DNA of 58,648 nucleotides. Source: an uncultured Clostridia bacterium. GTDB taxonomy: Bacteria; Bacillota; Clostridia; Oscillospirales; Ruminococcaceae. Made by a program: the position numbers and the translations under genes. Shown here in pieces: positions 17,293 through 24,887 of this stretch. Location of the stretch: NCBI GenBank assembly GCA_947389015.1, contig CANDVA010000018.1, positions 1 through 58,648 on the forward strand, in the 5' to 3' direction. The notes under the pieces are model-generated. The model was given only the letters and a program-made list of their open reading frames with translations. It was not told the DNA's origin and searched no databases. Each line of letters begins with the position of its first letter. The stretch's first letter is position 1.

Positions 17293-17664
17293 TTAATTTT
17301 CCTCCGCGTCGGGGCTTTCATTTTCCTTATTATAGCTTATTCCCGCGATATTAACGTCCACCTTTGTCACCGTAAAGCCCGTCATATTCTGCACGGCGCT
17401 CTTTACGCTGCGCTGTATGCTCTCCGCAACCTTTACGGCGTTGTACCCGTCCATAACCGAGATATCGAACCTTATTACCGCCGCTTCGCCGAGTATCCTC
17501 GCGCGGACGGGACCCCTGAACTTCGACATAGCCGACGGCGCCTCAAGCCGCTGACCCTTTACGGCAACGCCCTCGATCTCGCACGCGGCGGTCTCCGCGA
17601 TCTTCAGAATTACCTCCTCGGAGACCTTTATGCTCCCCGGTGTATGCTTTTTAGATGCTTCCAT
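17293..17664 (-). CDS. Asp23/Gls24 family envelope stress response protein
   Basis: A 123-residue protein of the DUF322 family, with IKVSEEVILKIAETAACEIEGV at the N-terminus and VKVAESIQRSVKSAVQNMTGFTVTKVDVNI at the C-terminus. The ATG at 17664 follows AGGAGG. Relatives associate with the membrane through a partner and respond to cell-wall stress. First gene of the operon leading into nusB, as in Bacillus (YqhY). Confidence 0.92.
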   Translation of the reverse strand: MEASKKHTPGSIKVSEEVILKIAETAACEIEGVAVKGQRLEAPSAMSKFRGPVRARILGEAAVIRFDISVMDGYNAVKVAESIQRSVKSAVQNMTGFTVTKVDVNIAGISYNKENESPDAEEN

Positions 17665-17835
17665 ATTTCCTCCTGATTTAAAAGCTCCGCAATTTCGGCG
17701 TACCACGCTTCGCCACCCTGCTTGTCGCCAAAAGACTTTTGCCCGCACACCTATTTGAGCCCTATTGACAAACAGTCACGCAACACAGCGGTTGCCGGCG
17801 TTCAGCCGACAATCGACACACTTTTCCTTATACTT
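17665..17835 (-). promoter_or_regulatory. Long 5' leader of the asp23-recN operon
   Basis: About 170 bases lie between the promoter and the first ATG on the minus strand. It can form hairpins, for example GTCGGCTGAACGCCGGC near 17800, and holds GGGTGGCGAAGCGTGGTACGCC near 17700. I could not match it to a riboswitch class that I know. It may simply be an untranslated leader. Confidence 0.3.
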
Positions 17836-17839
17836 TACT

Positions 17840-17868
17840 ATTATACCACAAATGCCAATAATAAACAA
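17840..17868 (-). promoter_or_regulatory. Promoter of the asp23-nusB-recN operon
   Basis: On the minus strand TTGTTT (17863-17868), 17 bases, TATAAT (17840-17845). Confidence 0.65.
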
Positions 17869-17958
17869 GTCCTTTTTTAAAGAAAACTGTAACCAAATTC
17901 ATTTTTAGGAATAAAATGCGATTAGAACAGGCAAAATCAGTTGAAAGGGGTGAACGGT

Positions 17959-18132
17959 ATGCGCGGACCGAAAAGACGAAGAAAACGCTGCGGCGCGGGA
18001 GCGGGCGTTGTGCTTGCCATTGCGGCGTTTCTGGGAGCGCTTATGTGTCTGTCGTTCTTTTCGCTCAAGGTAATGCTGTTCGTTATCGCCGTTCTGCTGA
18101 TAGTGCTGGGGATCTTCCTTTTAAAACTGTGA
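17959..18132 (+). CDS. Small basic membrane protein upstream of spoVM
   Basis: A 57-residue protein with a strongly basic start (RGPKRRRKRC) and two hydrophobic stretches, roughly residues 13-33 and 35-56, so probably a two-span inner membrane protein. The ATG at 17959 follows AAAGGGGTG; an in-frame TTG at 17941 has no ribosome binding site. The spoVM-like peptide follows 14 bases downstream and the spoIIIA operon faces it, so a sporulation role is likely but unproven. I do not know a named family. Confidence 0.65.
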   Translation: MRGPKRRRKRCGAGAGVVLAIAAFLGALMCLSFFSLKVMLFVIAVLLIVLGIFLLKL

Positions 18133-18146
18133 GAGGAGCGTTACAT

Positions 18147-18233
18147 ATGAAAGTAGTAGTAGTGAAAAGCCCGAAAATGTTTGTCGGCTTTTTGAGGCTG
18201 ATGTTTGGCATAAAAAAATCCGAGATGACATAA
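18147..18233 (+). CDS. spoVM: Stage V sporulation protein M-like peptide
   Basis: A 28-residue frame with GAGAGGAGCG just upstream. The sequence MKVVVVKSPKMFVGFLRLMFG lines up with Bacillus SpoVM, sharing the MK start, the IK-LPK-like VKSPK segment, the glycine, R-x-M/L-G and a Lys-rich tail. SpoVM is an amphipathic helix that senses the curved forespore membrane and anchors SpoIVA at the start of coat assembly. It is far below usual gene-calling limits. The recognition rests on pattern similarity over a very short length, helped by the sporulation neighbourhood. Confidence 0.8.
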   Translation: MKVVVVKSPKMFVGFLRLMFGIKKSEMT

Positions 18234-18254
18234 TGACAGTAAAACGCAAGCCGC

Positions 18255-18281
18255 AGCCCCGTACAGGCTGCGGCAAATGTT
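18255..18281. terminator. Terminator between spoVM and spoIIIAH
   Basis: GCCGCAGCC and GGCTGCGGC pair around CCGTACA between the two converging genes; T-rich sequence on the minus strand is modest. Confidence 0.55.
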
Positions 18282-18823
18282 TATTTCACCTCAACGATAG
18301 TGATATTGTCATTCGCGACCTCGACCTCCGACAGCAGCGTCGACTTTATCTTCGCCGCGCCCGCCGCGTCAAGTCCGTCTGTCTTGACGATAATATTCGC
18401 GCCGCTGTCGCTGAGATAGCACAGCGCGTCCGCAAAGCCCTGCGCCTTCAGCAGCGTTTCGATCTTGTTTTCACTTTCAATGACGCTGCTCAGATTTTGC
18501 GCGTTCGTCTCGACTACCGTCAACTCGTCCTTGGTCATATCTCCGCCGTTGTACATACTCGCGATCACCTGCGCCGCCTCGTCGCGGGTCTGCTGCTTAT
18601 CCAGCCTTGCCTGAGCGAAGTATGCGTCTCCGCCCGCGTCGTTGGACACAAACGACGTATCCCCGTAGTTCGCGCTGCCGCCGACCTGCGTCGCGGGCGG
18701 CGTGACCTCGTCCTTTTTCGCCGACGACACGATAAAGTTTACCGCAACCGCCGCACCAAGCAGCACTGTCAGCGACGCTATCGCTATCTGCTTCTTCCCG
18801 ATGATCAAATTCAATCTCTTCAT
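18281..18823 (-). CDS. spoIIIAH: Stage III sporulation protein AH
   Basis: A 180-residue protein with one N-terminal membrane helix (KQIAIASLTVLLGAAVAVNFI) and a C-terminal ring-building motif domain with ANIIVKTDGLDAAGAAKI. In Bacillus, SpoIIIAH in the mother-cell membrane binds SpoIIQ from the forespore, forming a channel. ATG at 18823 follows AGGAGG seven bases upstream. Last gene of the operon, separated from spoIIIAG by an unusually long structured spacer of about 200 bases. Confidence 0.92.
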   Translation of the reverse strand: MKRLNLIIGKKQIAIASLTVLLGAAVAVNFIVSSAKKDEVTPPATQVGGSANYGDTSFVSNDAGGDAYFAQARLDKQQTRDEAAQVIASMYNGGDMTKDELTVVETNAQNLSSVIESENKIETLLKAQGFADALCYLSDSGANIIVKTDGLDAAGAAKIKSTLLSEVEVANDNITIVEVK

Positions 18824-19030
18824 AAAAACCTCCTGATTTAAATGGCAAAAGCTCGTGGCGTTCGCGGGTGAGTCGGCTTGCTGACGCTTCGCGCTCACTT
18901 AGCCAAGCAATATTGCTTGCTCCCGGCCTTTGCCTCTGCGAATTTATTGCCTTGCATTTTATCGAACGCGTCTAAATTGTGACCCGTTTAGGTGAGTAAC
19001 TAAATGAATTAAAATCAAAGTTACTCGCGT
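18824..19030. other. Structured 207-base spacer between spoIIIAG and spoIIIAH
   Basis: No gene is seen. It holds several pairings: AAGCAATATTGCTT near 18910, GTGAG/CTCAC around 18870-18895, and a larger inverted repeat at 18979-19042 that reaches into the end of spoIIIAG. No promoter consensus is obvious. The other spoIIIA genes overlap or nearly touch, so this gap is exceptional within the operon. Confidence 0.6.
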
Positions 19031-19042
19031 CTAACAGGTCAC
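18979..19042. repeat. Imperfect inverted repeat at the spoIIIAG end
   Basis: GTGACCCGTTTAGGTGAGTAACT pairs with AGTTACTC(GCG)TCTAACAGGTCAC across an 18-base AT-rich loop; outer six and inner eight positions pair perfectly. It includes the spoIIIAG stop codon. There is no long T tract, so it may serve mRNA stability or processing rather than termination. Confidence 0.65.
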
Positions 19043-19567
19043 ATAAACCTTAGACAGCCCGATATTCAGCGCCTTTGCGACCGTATTCGCGACGCGCTCC
19101 TTGACTACGGGATCGCCCGCGCCCGAGCACACCACCGCCGCGCCGCGCACTCTCGGCTGCACCGTGCCGACCTGTAACGGCTCCTTGGCGCTCCCCGCGA
19201 GCACCACCTCCGTTTCGCTGCCCGCGCTCTGCGAGCTGCCGTCGGCGTCGCTTTTCGACGAGCTCTCCGACTTGGTGTCCTTTTCGTACACCCTCTGCGA
19301 GACCGTGTCCAGCGTCACCATGACCGTCACCTCGCCCGCACCGTCAATACGCGATATAAGACTTGCCAGCCGCTGTTCAAGCTCCCGCTCGATCTCGGCG
19401 GCGTTTTCGCTTGCGGCGTAAGGCTCGGCAGCGCTCTTTTTTCCGCCGTCGCCGCAGGAAACAGTACTCAGCAGCAACAACAGCATAACCGCGACCGCTC
19501 CCGCAACAACGATCCTTCTGCCCTTATCCCCGAGCAGAAACTCCTTTAATCGCTCCGATAACCTCAC
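19031..19567 (-). CDS. spoIIIAG: Stage III sporulation protein AG
   Basis: A 178-residue single-span membrane protein; the helix RRIVVAGAVAVMLLLLLS is near residue 17. The distal part reads ASLISRIDGAGEVTVMVTLD and ends with a ring-building fold (ANTVAKALNIGLSKVYVTC). SpoIIIAG forms a large ring in the mother-cell/forespore channel. The start is GTG, overlapping the spoIIIAF stop in GTGA, so translation is coupled. Confidence 0.93.
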   Translation of the reverse strand: MRLSERLKEFLLGDKGRRIVVAGAVAVMLLLLLSTVSCGDGGKKSAAEPYAASENAAEIERELEQRLASLISRIDGAGEVTVMVTLDTVSQRVYEKDTKSESSSKSDADGSSQSAGSETEVVLAGSAKEPLQVGTVQPRVRGAAVVCSGAGDPVVKERVANTVAKALNIGLSKVYVTC

Positions 19568-20031
19568 TCCTTTACCTCCGCCGTTATTTTGATATCCTCC
19601 GAAAGCTCGCGCGAGACAAGCTCCGCAGCCGCTGCTGCCGCCACATGCTCTCCCTCGCCGAAGACGAGCTTTACCTGTGTAATATTTATGCTGTACAAAC
19701 CCGAAATATTAACGATAACGTGAATTTCTTCGGGATAAATTTCGTGCTCTCCCAACAGCTTGTACAGCCTATCCGACATATCCCCGCTTATCTTTTTTTG
19801 AAGATTTTCGCTCACGTCGGCGGTCATGTCCGTATAGCCGCCGTATGTGTTCATATCATACTCCGGAACGCTGAGGTCAATTTCCGCGCCCGTTACCGCC
19901 GTTATCCCCGTAAGCAGGAACACCGCCGCGATAAGCAGCGATATCTGCTTGGCATACTTGTTTTCTGGTACCAGCATTCTGAACATCGCCGTACATATTG
20001 CGGAAATGCATATAGTCGACAAAAATTTCAT
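19564..20031 (-). CDS. spoIIIAF: Stage III sporulation protein AF
   Basis: A 155-residue protein with two N-terminal membrane spans (about residues 5-20 and 28-48) and a soluble domain containing EIHVIVNISGLYSINITQVKLVFG, as in the family. Part of the SpoIIIA channel complex. It begins two bases before the end of spoIIIAE. Confidence 0.9.
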   Translation of the reverse strand: MKFLSTICISAICTAMFRMLVPENKYAKQISLLIAAVFLLTGITAVTGAEIDLSVPEYDMNTYGGYTDMTADVSENLQKKISGDMSDRLYKLLGEHEIYPEEIHVIVNISGLYSINITQVKLVFGEGEHVAAAAAAELVSRELSEDIKITAEVKE

Positions 20032-20032
20032 T

Positions 20033-21139
20033 TTACACCGTCCCCGTTATCGCCAACAGCAGCGCCGCTGCCAAGGTATTCAGCAGCAGGAAGCACACCG
20101 TCACCGCAATTATTATCGTAACCGCCGCTCCGCAGCTTTTCAGCAGCGCGGTCAGTTCCTTAAGTCCGAACATCTCCGCCATGTATTCCGAGCAGGCAAG
20201 CGCCGCCCTGTAACATATCAGGCTTATCAGCGTCGGCAGTATCATCACCGCGACCGCTATTATACCGTATGTTCCCACGCTGCTTTTGAGCATAGTCAGG
20301 CTGCTGCCGAGCGTATTGACCGCGTCCGAAATAGTTCCACCGACTATCGGTACGCCCTGCGAGACCATAAACTTCGCCGCCTTTATCGCGGTATTGTCCG
20401 CCGCAGACGCCACCAGCGTCTGCGCCGAGAGTACACTCATAAACACCGTCATTATCAGCGTCAAGCCCCAGACCACGAACTTTTTTATCAGCTCGCCGAG
20501 CTTGTCCAGTTTCATCTGCGGGTGGACCGCTCCCGCCGTGGATACCCCGATTATCGTTCCGCAAAGCGGCGCTAAAAAGTTCACGGCTAACTGTGAAAAC
20601 AGCTGAGTTGCCGCAAGCGCCGCCGAGTTGACCGCCGTCGCGGTCGTGACGTGACCGAGCACCGCCGCTATCGCCGTAAACGCGGGAATAAACACCAGCA
20701 TAAAATTCGCCGCCGCGCTCAGCAGTCCGAGGGTACCGTCGAGAACCTCGTAAACCGCCGACGCGGCTATTCCCGCGCCGCACAACACTCCCACCGCCGA
20801 CAGCACTCCCTTCATGCTGCCCTCCTCGCACACGCTCTCGGCAACTGCACAGAATATGACCACTCCGCACAGCGAGCACAGAAGTGTAAACGGCTTTGTG
20901 ACGTTCGACCTGAACAGCTCCCATATCTCTCCGAGCACTCCGCCGAATGACAAATTCAGCGCACCCGAGTTATCGGGAGTTATTCCCTCGCTCTCCAGAG
21001 CGTCACGGGCGCTGTCGGGAAGAGCCTCCGCTATCTGCTCCCGACCAAAGTCGACAGACTCGGCGCTGACGGTCGGGGAAATTATCAATGTTAAGATAAC
21101 CGTTAAAACGGCAATGATAATTTTTTTTATTACTTTCAT
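20033..21139 (-). CDS. spoIIIAE: Stage III sporulation protein AE
   Basis: Polytopic membrane protein, 368 residues, with a signal-like N-terminus (IIIAVLTVILTLIISPTVSA) and about seven further hydrophobic segments. The family sequence VNFLAPLCGTIIGVSTAGAV and SDAVNTLGSSLTMLKSSVGTYG is present. Thought to be the membrane core of the channel. ATG at 21139 with AAGGAATG is preferred; a GTG at 21169 overlaps spoIIIAD and is an alternative. Confidence 0.93.
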   Translation of the reverse strand: MKVIKKIIIAVLTVILTLIISPTVSAESVDFGREQIAEALPDSARDALESEGITPDNSGALNLSFGGVLGEIWELFRSNVTKPFTLLCSLCGVVIFCAVAESVCEEGSMKGVLSAVGVLCGAGIAASAVYEVLDGTLGLLSAAANFMLVFIPAFTAIAAVLGHVTTATAVNSAALAATQLFSQLAVNFLAPLCGTIIGVSTAGAVHPQMKLDKLGELIKKFVVWGLTLIMTVFMSVLSAQTLVASAADNTAIKAAKFMVSQGVPIVGGTISDAVNTLGSSLTMLKSSVGTYGIIAVAVMILPTLISLICYRAALACSEYMAEMFGLKELTALLKSCGAAVTIIIAVTVCFLLLNTLAAALLLAITGTV

Positions 21140-21165
21140 TTTGTCACATTCCTTTATGATGAGCT

Positions 21166-21552
21166 TCACCCGATAAGCCCCGTAACCATATTCGCCAATT
21201 CGACAAATACGGGCAGCGACAGCATGGCGATAGATATCCTGCCGCCAAGCTCCAGTTTAGCCGCAACCGCGCTTTCTCCCGCGTCTCTCGCGCAATCCGC
21301 CGAGAGCGTAGTAATGTAACACACCGCAAGCGCCTTCAGCAGCACCTTCGTAAACTCCCCGCTGATACCCGCGTTCTCGGCAAGCTCCGATATCGCCCCG
21401 ACCGACGGCGCGGCGGCGGTCACGACCGCGGCGAGAATACCTATCCCCGCCGCGATCCCGACGAACACCGCGCTCTCGGGCTTTATCTGCCGCACGATAA
21501 CGCATAGCGCCGCCGCCAATATTCCAAATCCGCACAGCGTAACGATATTCAT
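21166..21552 (-). CDS. spoIIIAD: Stage III sporulation protein AD
   Basis: A 128-residue hydrophobic protein with about four spans. The segment VLLKALAVCYITTLSADCARDAGES is the family hallmark (Cys, Asp and Glu conserved). The ATG at 21552 follows a GAGTATATG-type site right after spoIIIAC. Together with AC it resembles small membrane subunits of export systems. Confidence 0.93.
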   Translation of the reverse strand: MNIVTLCGFGILAAALCVIVRQIKPESAVFVGIAAGIGILAAVVTAAAPSVGAISELAENAGISGEFTKVLLKALAVCYITTLSADCARDAGESAVAAKLELGGRISIAMLSLPVFVELANMVTGLIG

Positions 21553-21556
21553 ATAC

Positions 21557-21754
21557 TCACCACAGCCCGAAAACGTTCCGTATCGTCTCAAACAGCTCTT
21601 CGATCGCGGGAATGATCATCATAAGCACGATGATAAGCCCCGCCACCGTCAGCATTACCGCCTGCTCGTCATGGTCAGTCTTCTTGAGAATTAAATTCAG
21701 CACTGCCACGATAATGCCCACCGCGGCTATTCTGAAAAGCAGATCCAGTTCCAT
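21557..21754 (-). CDS. spoIIIAC: Stage III sporulation protein AC
   Basis: A 65-residue two-span membrane protein (family length about 68): LFRIAAVGIIVAVLNLILKKTDHDEQA, then a second span rich in Ile and Met. The conserved K-K-T/S-x-x-D/E-E between the spans is present. ATG at 21754 was chosen by family length. Confidence 0.94.
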   Translation of the reverse strand: MELDLLFRIAAVGIIVAVLNLILKKTDHDEQAVMLTVAGLIIVLMMIIPAIEELFETIRNVFGLW

Positions 21755-21762
21755 ATTATCCC

Positions 21763-22239
21763 TCAAATGATCATTATCGCGACAGCAACGCCGCACAGCG
21801 CTCCCACCTGCATGACCGCCTTTCCCTTGCGCGAATATGTCTCCCTCGCCTCGCGCTCAAGCTCTGAAAAGCGCTCCGCGTACAGCTCGACAAGACGCAG
21901 TGTGCCCTCTCTGTCAGACGTTCCGAAGCTATGCCCCAGTTCGGCAAGCAGCTCCGCTGCGCCGCTCTTTTTCGACAGCTGAGAGCAGGCGCGCTCCCAC
22001 GCGCTCCTCGCGTCCTCTCCGCCCTCGATATGTCCGCGCACAAGGTCCGCGAACCGACCGTCCGCACGGCTTATAAGCTCGTCCAGCGTAGACCCCGAGC
22101 AGCGTATCTCTATCAGAAACCCGCTCAGCATCTGCGATATCTCACCCAGAAGCACTGCACGGCTTTTCAGCTCCGCACGCCGCCGGTATCCCTCCAGCAT
22201 ACAGCACGCCAACGCAATAAGCGCCGCCAATAATCTCAT
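21763..22239 (-). CDS. spoIIIAB: Stage III sporulation protein AB
   Basis: A 158-residue protein with an N-terminal span (LLAALIALACCMLEGY), a charged helical middle, and a C-terminal span VGALCGVAVAIMII. The middle contains LLGEISQMLSGFLIEIRCSGSTLDELI and LAELGHSFGTSDREGTL, family patterns resembling GspF-like proteins. ATG at 22239 follows AAAGGGTG. Confidence 0.93.
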   Translation of the reverse strand: MRLLAALIALACCMLEGYRRRAELKSRAVLLGEISQMLSGFLIEIRCSGSTLDELISRADGRFADLVRGHIEGGEDARSAWERACSQLSKKSGAAELLAELGHSFGTSDREGTLRLVELYAERFSELEREARETYSRKGKAVMQVGALCGVAVAIMII

Positions 22240-22243
22240 ACGA

Positions 22244-23083
22244 TCACCCTTTTTCACGATAATCCAGAAGTCTGCCGCGCTCGCCTATAAGCGCGCAGCA
22301 GTCAAAAAACGGCGCTATACCGCGCGTCTGAGGACGTCTGTACAGCTCGTCGAGACTTGCCGCGTGAGCCGAGGCTATTATCTTCACGCCACAGAACAGC
22401 GCCTGCTCAACGGCGCTCCCGTCGTTTCCGATCTCGTCGCAGATAATGACCTCGGGGCTCAGCGTACGCAGCGCGAGCATTATCCCGTCGGTCTTTGAAC
22501 ATTCACACAGCGCGTCAGTGTTCAGACCTATGTCAAGCGTTGGAGTGCCGTGAAATGACGCGGATAGCTCGTTCCTGCTGTCGATAAGCGTTACCCTATG
22601 CTGTTCGCCGAGACGCCTTGCGAGGTCGCGGAGCACGGTCGTCTTGCCGCAGAGAGGCTTCCCCGCGATAAGCACGGAGCGCGTTCCTCCGGAAAAAAAA
22701 CGCGAATACACCTCGTCCGCACACCCCTTGATCTCGTGTGCGATACGTATATTCAGCCCCGAGATATCCTTGAACATCTCGATCTTTCCGCCGTTTGTGA
22801 CCGCCGTTCCGCATATCCCGACGCGGTGACCGCCGTCGAGCGTGACAAAGCCCTGCGCGATCTCCTCCTGAAAGCTGTGTATCGAATAGCGGCATATCTC
22901 CGCAAAGCAGTCCGCTATCTCCGCCGCCGAAAACGGCTCGGAGCATATCCGCATATCGCCGAGAATATTTACGCAGACGCTAGGTCTGCCCGCTCTGAGC
23001 CGAATCTCCGCAATGCCCGACATCGGCTCGGTTATGCGAATTTTCGCCGCCGACTTCAGCGGCAGTTTCATCGTGCTTATCAT
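22244..23083 (-). CDS. spoIIIAA: Stage III sporulation protein AA (ATPase)
   Basis: A 279-residue ATPase related to type II/IV secretion ATPases. The Walker A reads AGKPLCGKTTVLRDLAR and the Walker B area PEVIICDEIGNDG; GLNIRIAHEIKGCAD is also typical. It is thought to power assembly or transport through the SpoIIIA-SpoIIQ channel during engulfment. Start with GGAGG upstream. First gene of the operon; expected to be under sigma-E, but I did not find a secure sigma-E promoter in the short upstream gap. Confidence 0.95.
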   Translation of the reverse strand: MISTMKLPLKSAAKIRITEPMSGIAEIRLRAGRPSVCVNILGDMRICSEPFSAAEIADCFAEICRYSIHSFQEEIAQGFVTLDGGHRVGICGTAVTNGGKIEMFKDISGLNIRIAHEIKGCADEVYSRFFSGGTRSVLIAGKPLCGKTTVLRDLARRLGEQHRVTLIDSRNELSASFHGTPTLDIGLNTDALCECSKTDGIMLALRTLSPEVIICDEIGNDGSAVEQALFCGVKIIASAHAASLDELYRRPQTRGIAPFFDCCALIGERGRLLDYREKG

Positions 23084-23158
23084 TTCGACCTCCGCAGTAC
23101 TTGTCCGTCACTCGATAAATTCTATGTCGCCCGCTTTAAAAATAGAACACATACGCCG

Positions 23159-23187
23159 TTGACATATTTACCGATATATGGTATAAT
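23159..23187 (+). promoter_or_regulatory. Promoter of the AraC-type regulator gene
   Basis: TTGACA (23159-23164), 17 bases, TATAAT (23182-23187), about 105 bases before the start codon. Confidence 0.8.
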
Positions 23188-23292
23188 TACGTTAAAACGC
23201 GGCATTAACAAGCAATATACAGAAAAAACAGCAATACGGGTCAAGAAACGCTCCGATATTTGTGATATTATTGTTACAGGCGGTGAGGAGAA

Positions 23293-24216
23293 ATGAAAAA
23301 AAACGGTCATTCGGCTGCCGTGGTAAAAATGATGAATTACATCGACGAACATTTGCAGGAATCAATAACGGCAAACGAACTTGCGAAAGCGGCGGGATAT
23401 TCCCAATACCACGCGATCAGGATATTCAAAAAGGAGACAGGAACGTCGCCGTTTGAATATATCCGACAAAAAAGGCTGATCACGTCCGCTTTTGAGCTTC
23501 GCCGCAAGAAGCTAAGGGTCATTGACGTCGCGCTGGATTTCGTGTTTGACTCGCAGGAGGGGTTCACGAGAGCGTTTTCCAACGCTTTCGGGATCTCGCC
23601 GAAACGGTTCGCAAAGTTTCACGAGCCAAACGGATGGCATATTCCCTATCATTACCTTGACCGCCAAAAAAACAAATCGGAGGAACGCAGTATGGAAACA
23701 AAATCAACGGTAATATTCACGCAGATAATCGAACGTCCCGCACGCAAGCTGCTTGTATACAGAAGCAAGAACGCGTCGGAATACTTCGGGTACAACGAGG
23801 AGATCGCGAAGGAGCCGCCCGCAAGTCTTAACGGTATGCACCCGTGGGACTATCTTTGCGGCGTGAAGGAGGCGCTTTACGAACCCGTGGGAGTATGGCT
23901 GCCCGAGACAATGCGCCTTACCGAAAAGGGAATTTACGCTCACGCCGTCGAAGTGCCGACGGACTATTCAAAGGACATTCCCGAGGGCTTTGACCTGCTT
24001 GATTTGCCGCCCTGCAAATACCTGACATTTCAAGGCGAGCCTTACGACGACGAAAAGTACGGCGAGGCCGTCGGCGCTTGTATGGCGAATATTGAACGCT
24101 TTGACCCCAAGGTCTACGGCTATGCCTTTGACGACGATATCGCGCCGAGATTTCAACTCGCGCCAATGGGCTGGCGCGGATATATTGAGGGCAGACCGAT
24201 AAAAGAAATAAAGTAA
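23293..24216 (+). CDS. AraC family regulator with GyrI-like effector domain
   Basis: A 307-residue protein. Residues 8-110 carry two helix-turn-helix motifs (SITANELAKAAGYSQYHAIRIFKKETG and VIDVALDFVFDSQEGFTRAFSNAFGISP) of the AraC/XylS type. From residue 135 on a GyrI-like/SOUL ligand-binding domain follows (ERPARKLLVYRSKNA, DLPPCKYLTFQGEPYDDEKYGEAV). Such proteins sense small amphipathic compounds and often control efflux or detoxification. No target gene is adjacent; a terminator follows at once. RBS GAGGAGA. Confidence 0.9.
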   Translation: MKKNGHSAAVVKMMNYIDEHLQESITANELAKAAGYSQYHAIRIFKKETGTSPFEYIRQKRLITSAFELRRKKLRVIDVALDFVFDSQEGFTRAFSNAFGISPKRFAKFHEPNGWHIPYHYLDRQKNKSEERSMETKSTVIFTQIIERPARKLLVYRSKNASEYFGYNEEIAKEPPASLNGMHPWDYLCGVKEALYEPVGVWLPETMRLTEKGIYAHAVEVPTDYSKDIPEGFDLLDLPPCKYLTFQGEPYDDEKYGEAVGACMANIERFDPKVYGYAFDDDIAPRFQLAPMGWRGYIEGRPIKEIK

Positions 24217-24228
24217 ATAAGGCATAAC

Positions 24229-24266
24229 AAAAGCCGCATATGGTTCACATCCGTATGCGGCTTATT
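24229..24266. terminator. Bidirectional terminator
   Basis: AAGCCGCATA pairs with TATGCGGCTT around a 13-base loop, with T-rich sequence behind and A-rich sequence in front; it lies between the regulator and a converging gene. Confidence 0.8.
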
Positions 24267-24267
24267 T

Positions 24268-24882
24268 TTACAGCTTATTCCAGTATTTCAAAAATCCCTT
24301 CGACCAGTATTTACACGGCAGCACCATTATCGAAAAGCATTTCGTCGGCGCAGCGATTATCGGGATTATACTGCTTTTTAATACCTTTTTAGGCAGATGC
24401 TCGCGGAACACGAGAACGCTCTGCATGGTTAAATTCATAGAGAAATCGTCGCCGTCGTCCGCCTTGATGATAACGCGCGAACGGTCGATCTCGCCCGCAG
24501 CGACAGCAGCCGCATCGCGTATCCACTCCGGATTTTCCTCGGGCTTTTTCTCCTTGCACTCGAACAGATAATGCGCGAACGACTTCATTATCAGCGGGTC
24601 GGAAATTGAAGTTTTCGGACGCTTATGGTTGAACACCACCTCCGCGACGCTCGCCGATACGCTCCTCGAGGCGGGCTTGTTGAACAGCGTCCTGTTCGCC
24701 TGCACCAGACACGCGTAATAGACCTCGCCCCACTTCATCAGCACGGGCAGCTCCGTGTAAAGCTTGCTCAGCTCGTCGCCGCTGCCAAGCCACGGCGGCT
24801 CGGACGGAAGCCGTATTCTGCCCTTGTTCTTATGGAACGCCGCGCTCATCGTCTCAAGGTCGCCCTTGAAGTCCAGATCCAT
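24268..24882 (-). CDS. Hypothetical protein at the end of the remA-thiN cluster
   Basis: A 204-residue soluble protein with no recognised motif. It contains WGEVYYACLVQANRTLFNK and HYLFECKEKKPEE. ATG at 24882 follows GGAAAGTGAG; the earlier in-frame GTG at 24891 lies in that site. It overlaps or abuts the end of thiN, so it belongs to that transcript. No function can be proposed. Confidence 0.7.
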   Translation of the reverse strand: MDLDFKGDLETMSAAFHKNKGRIRLPSEPPWLGSGDELSKLYTELPVLMKWGEVYYACLVQANRTLFNKPASRSVSASVAEVVFNHKRPKTSISDPLIMKSFAHYLFECKEKKPEENPEWIRDAAAVAAGEIDRSRVIIKADDGDDFSMNLTMQSVLVFREHLPKKVLKSSIIPIIAAPTKCFSIMVLPCKYWSKGFLKYWNKL

Positions 24883-24887
24883 TATGC

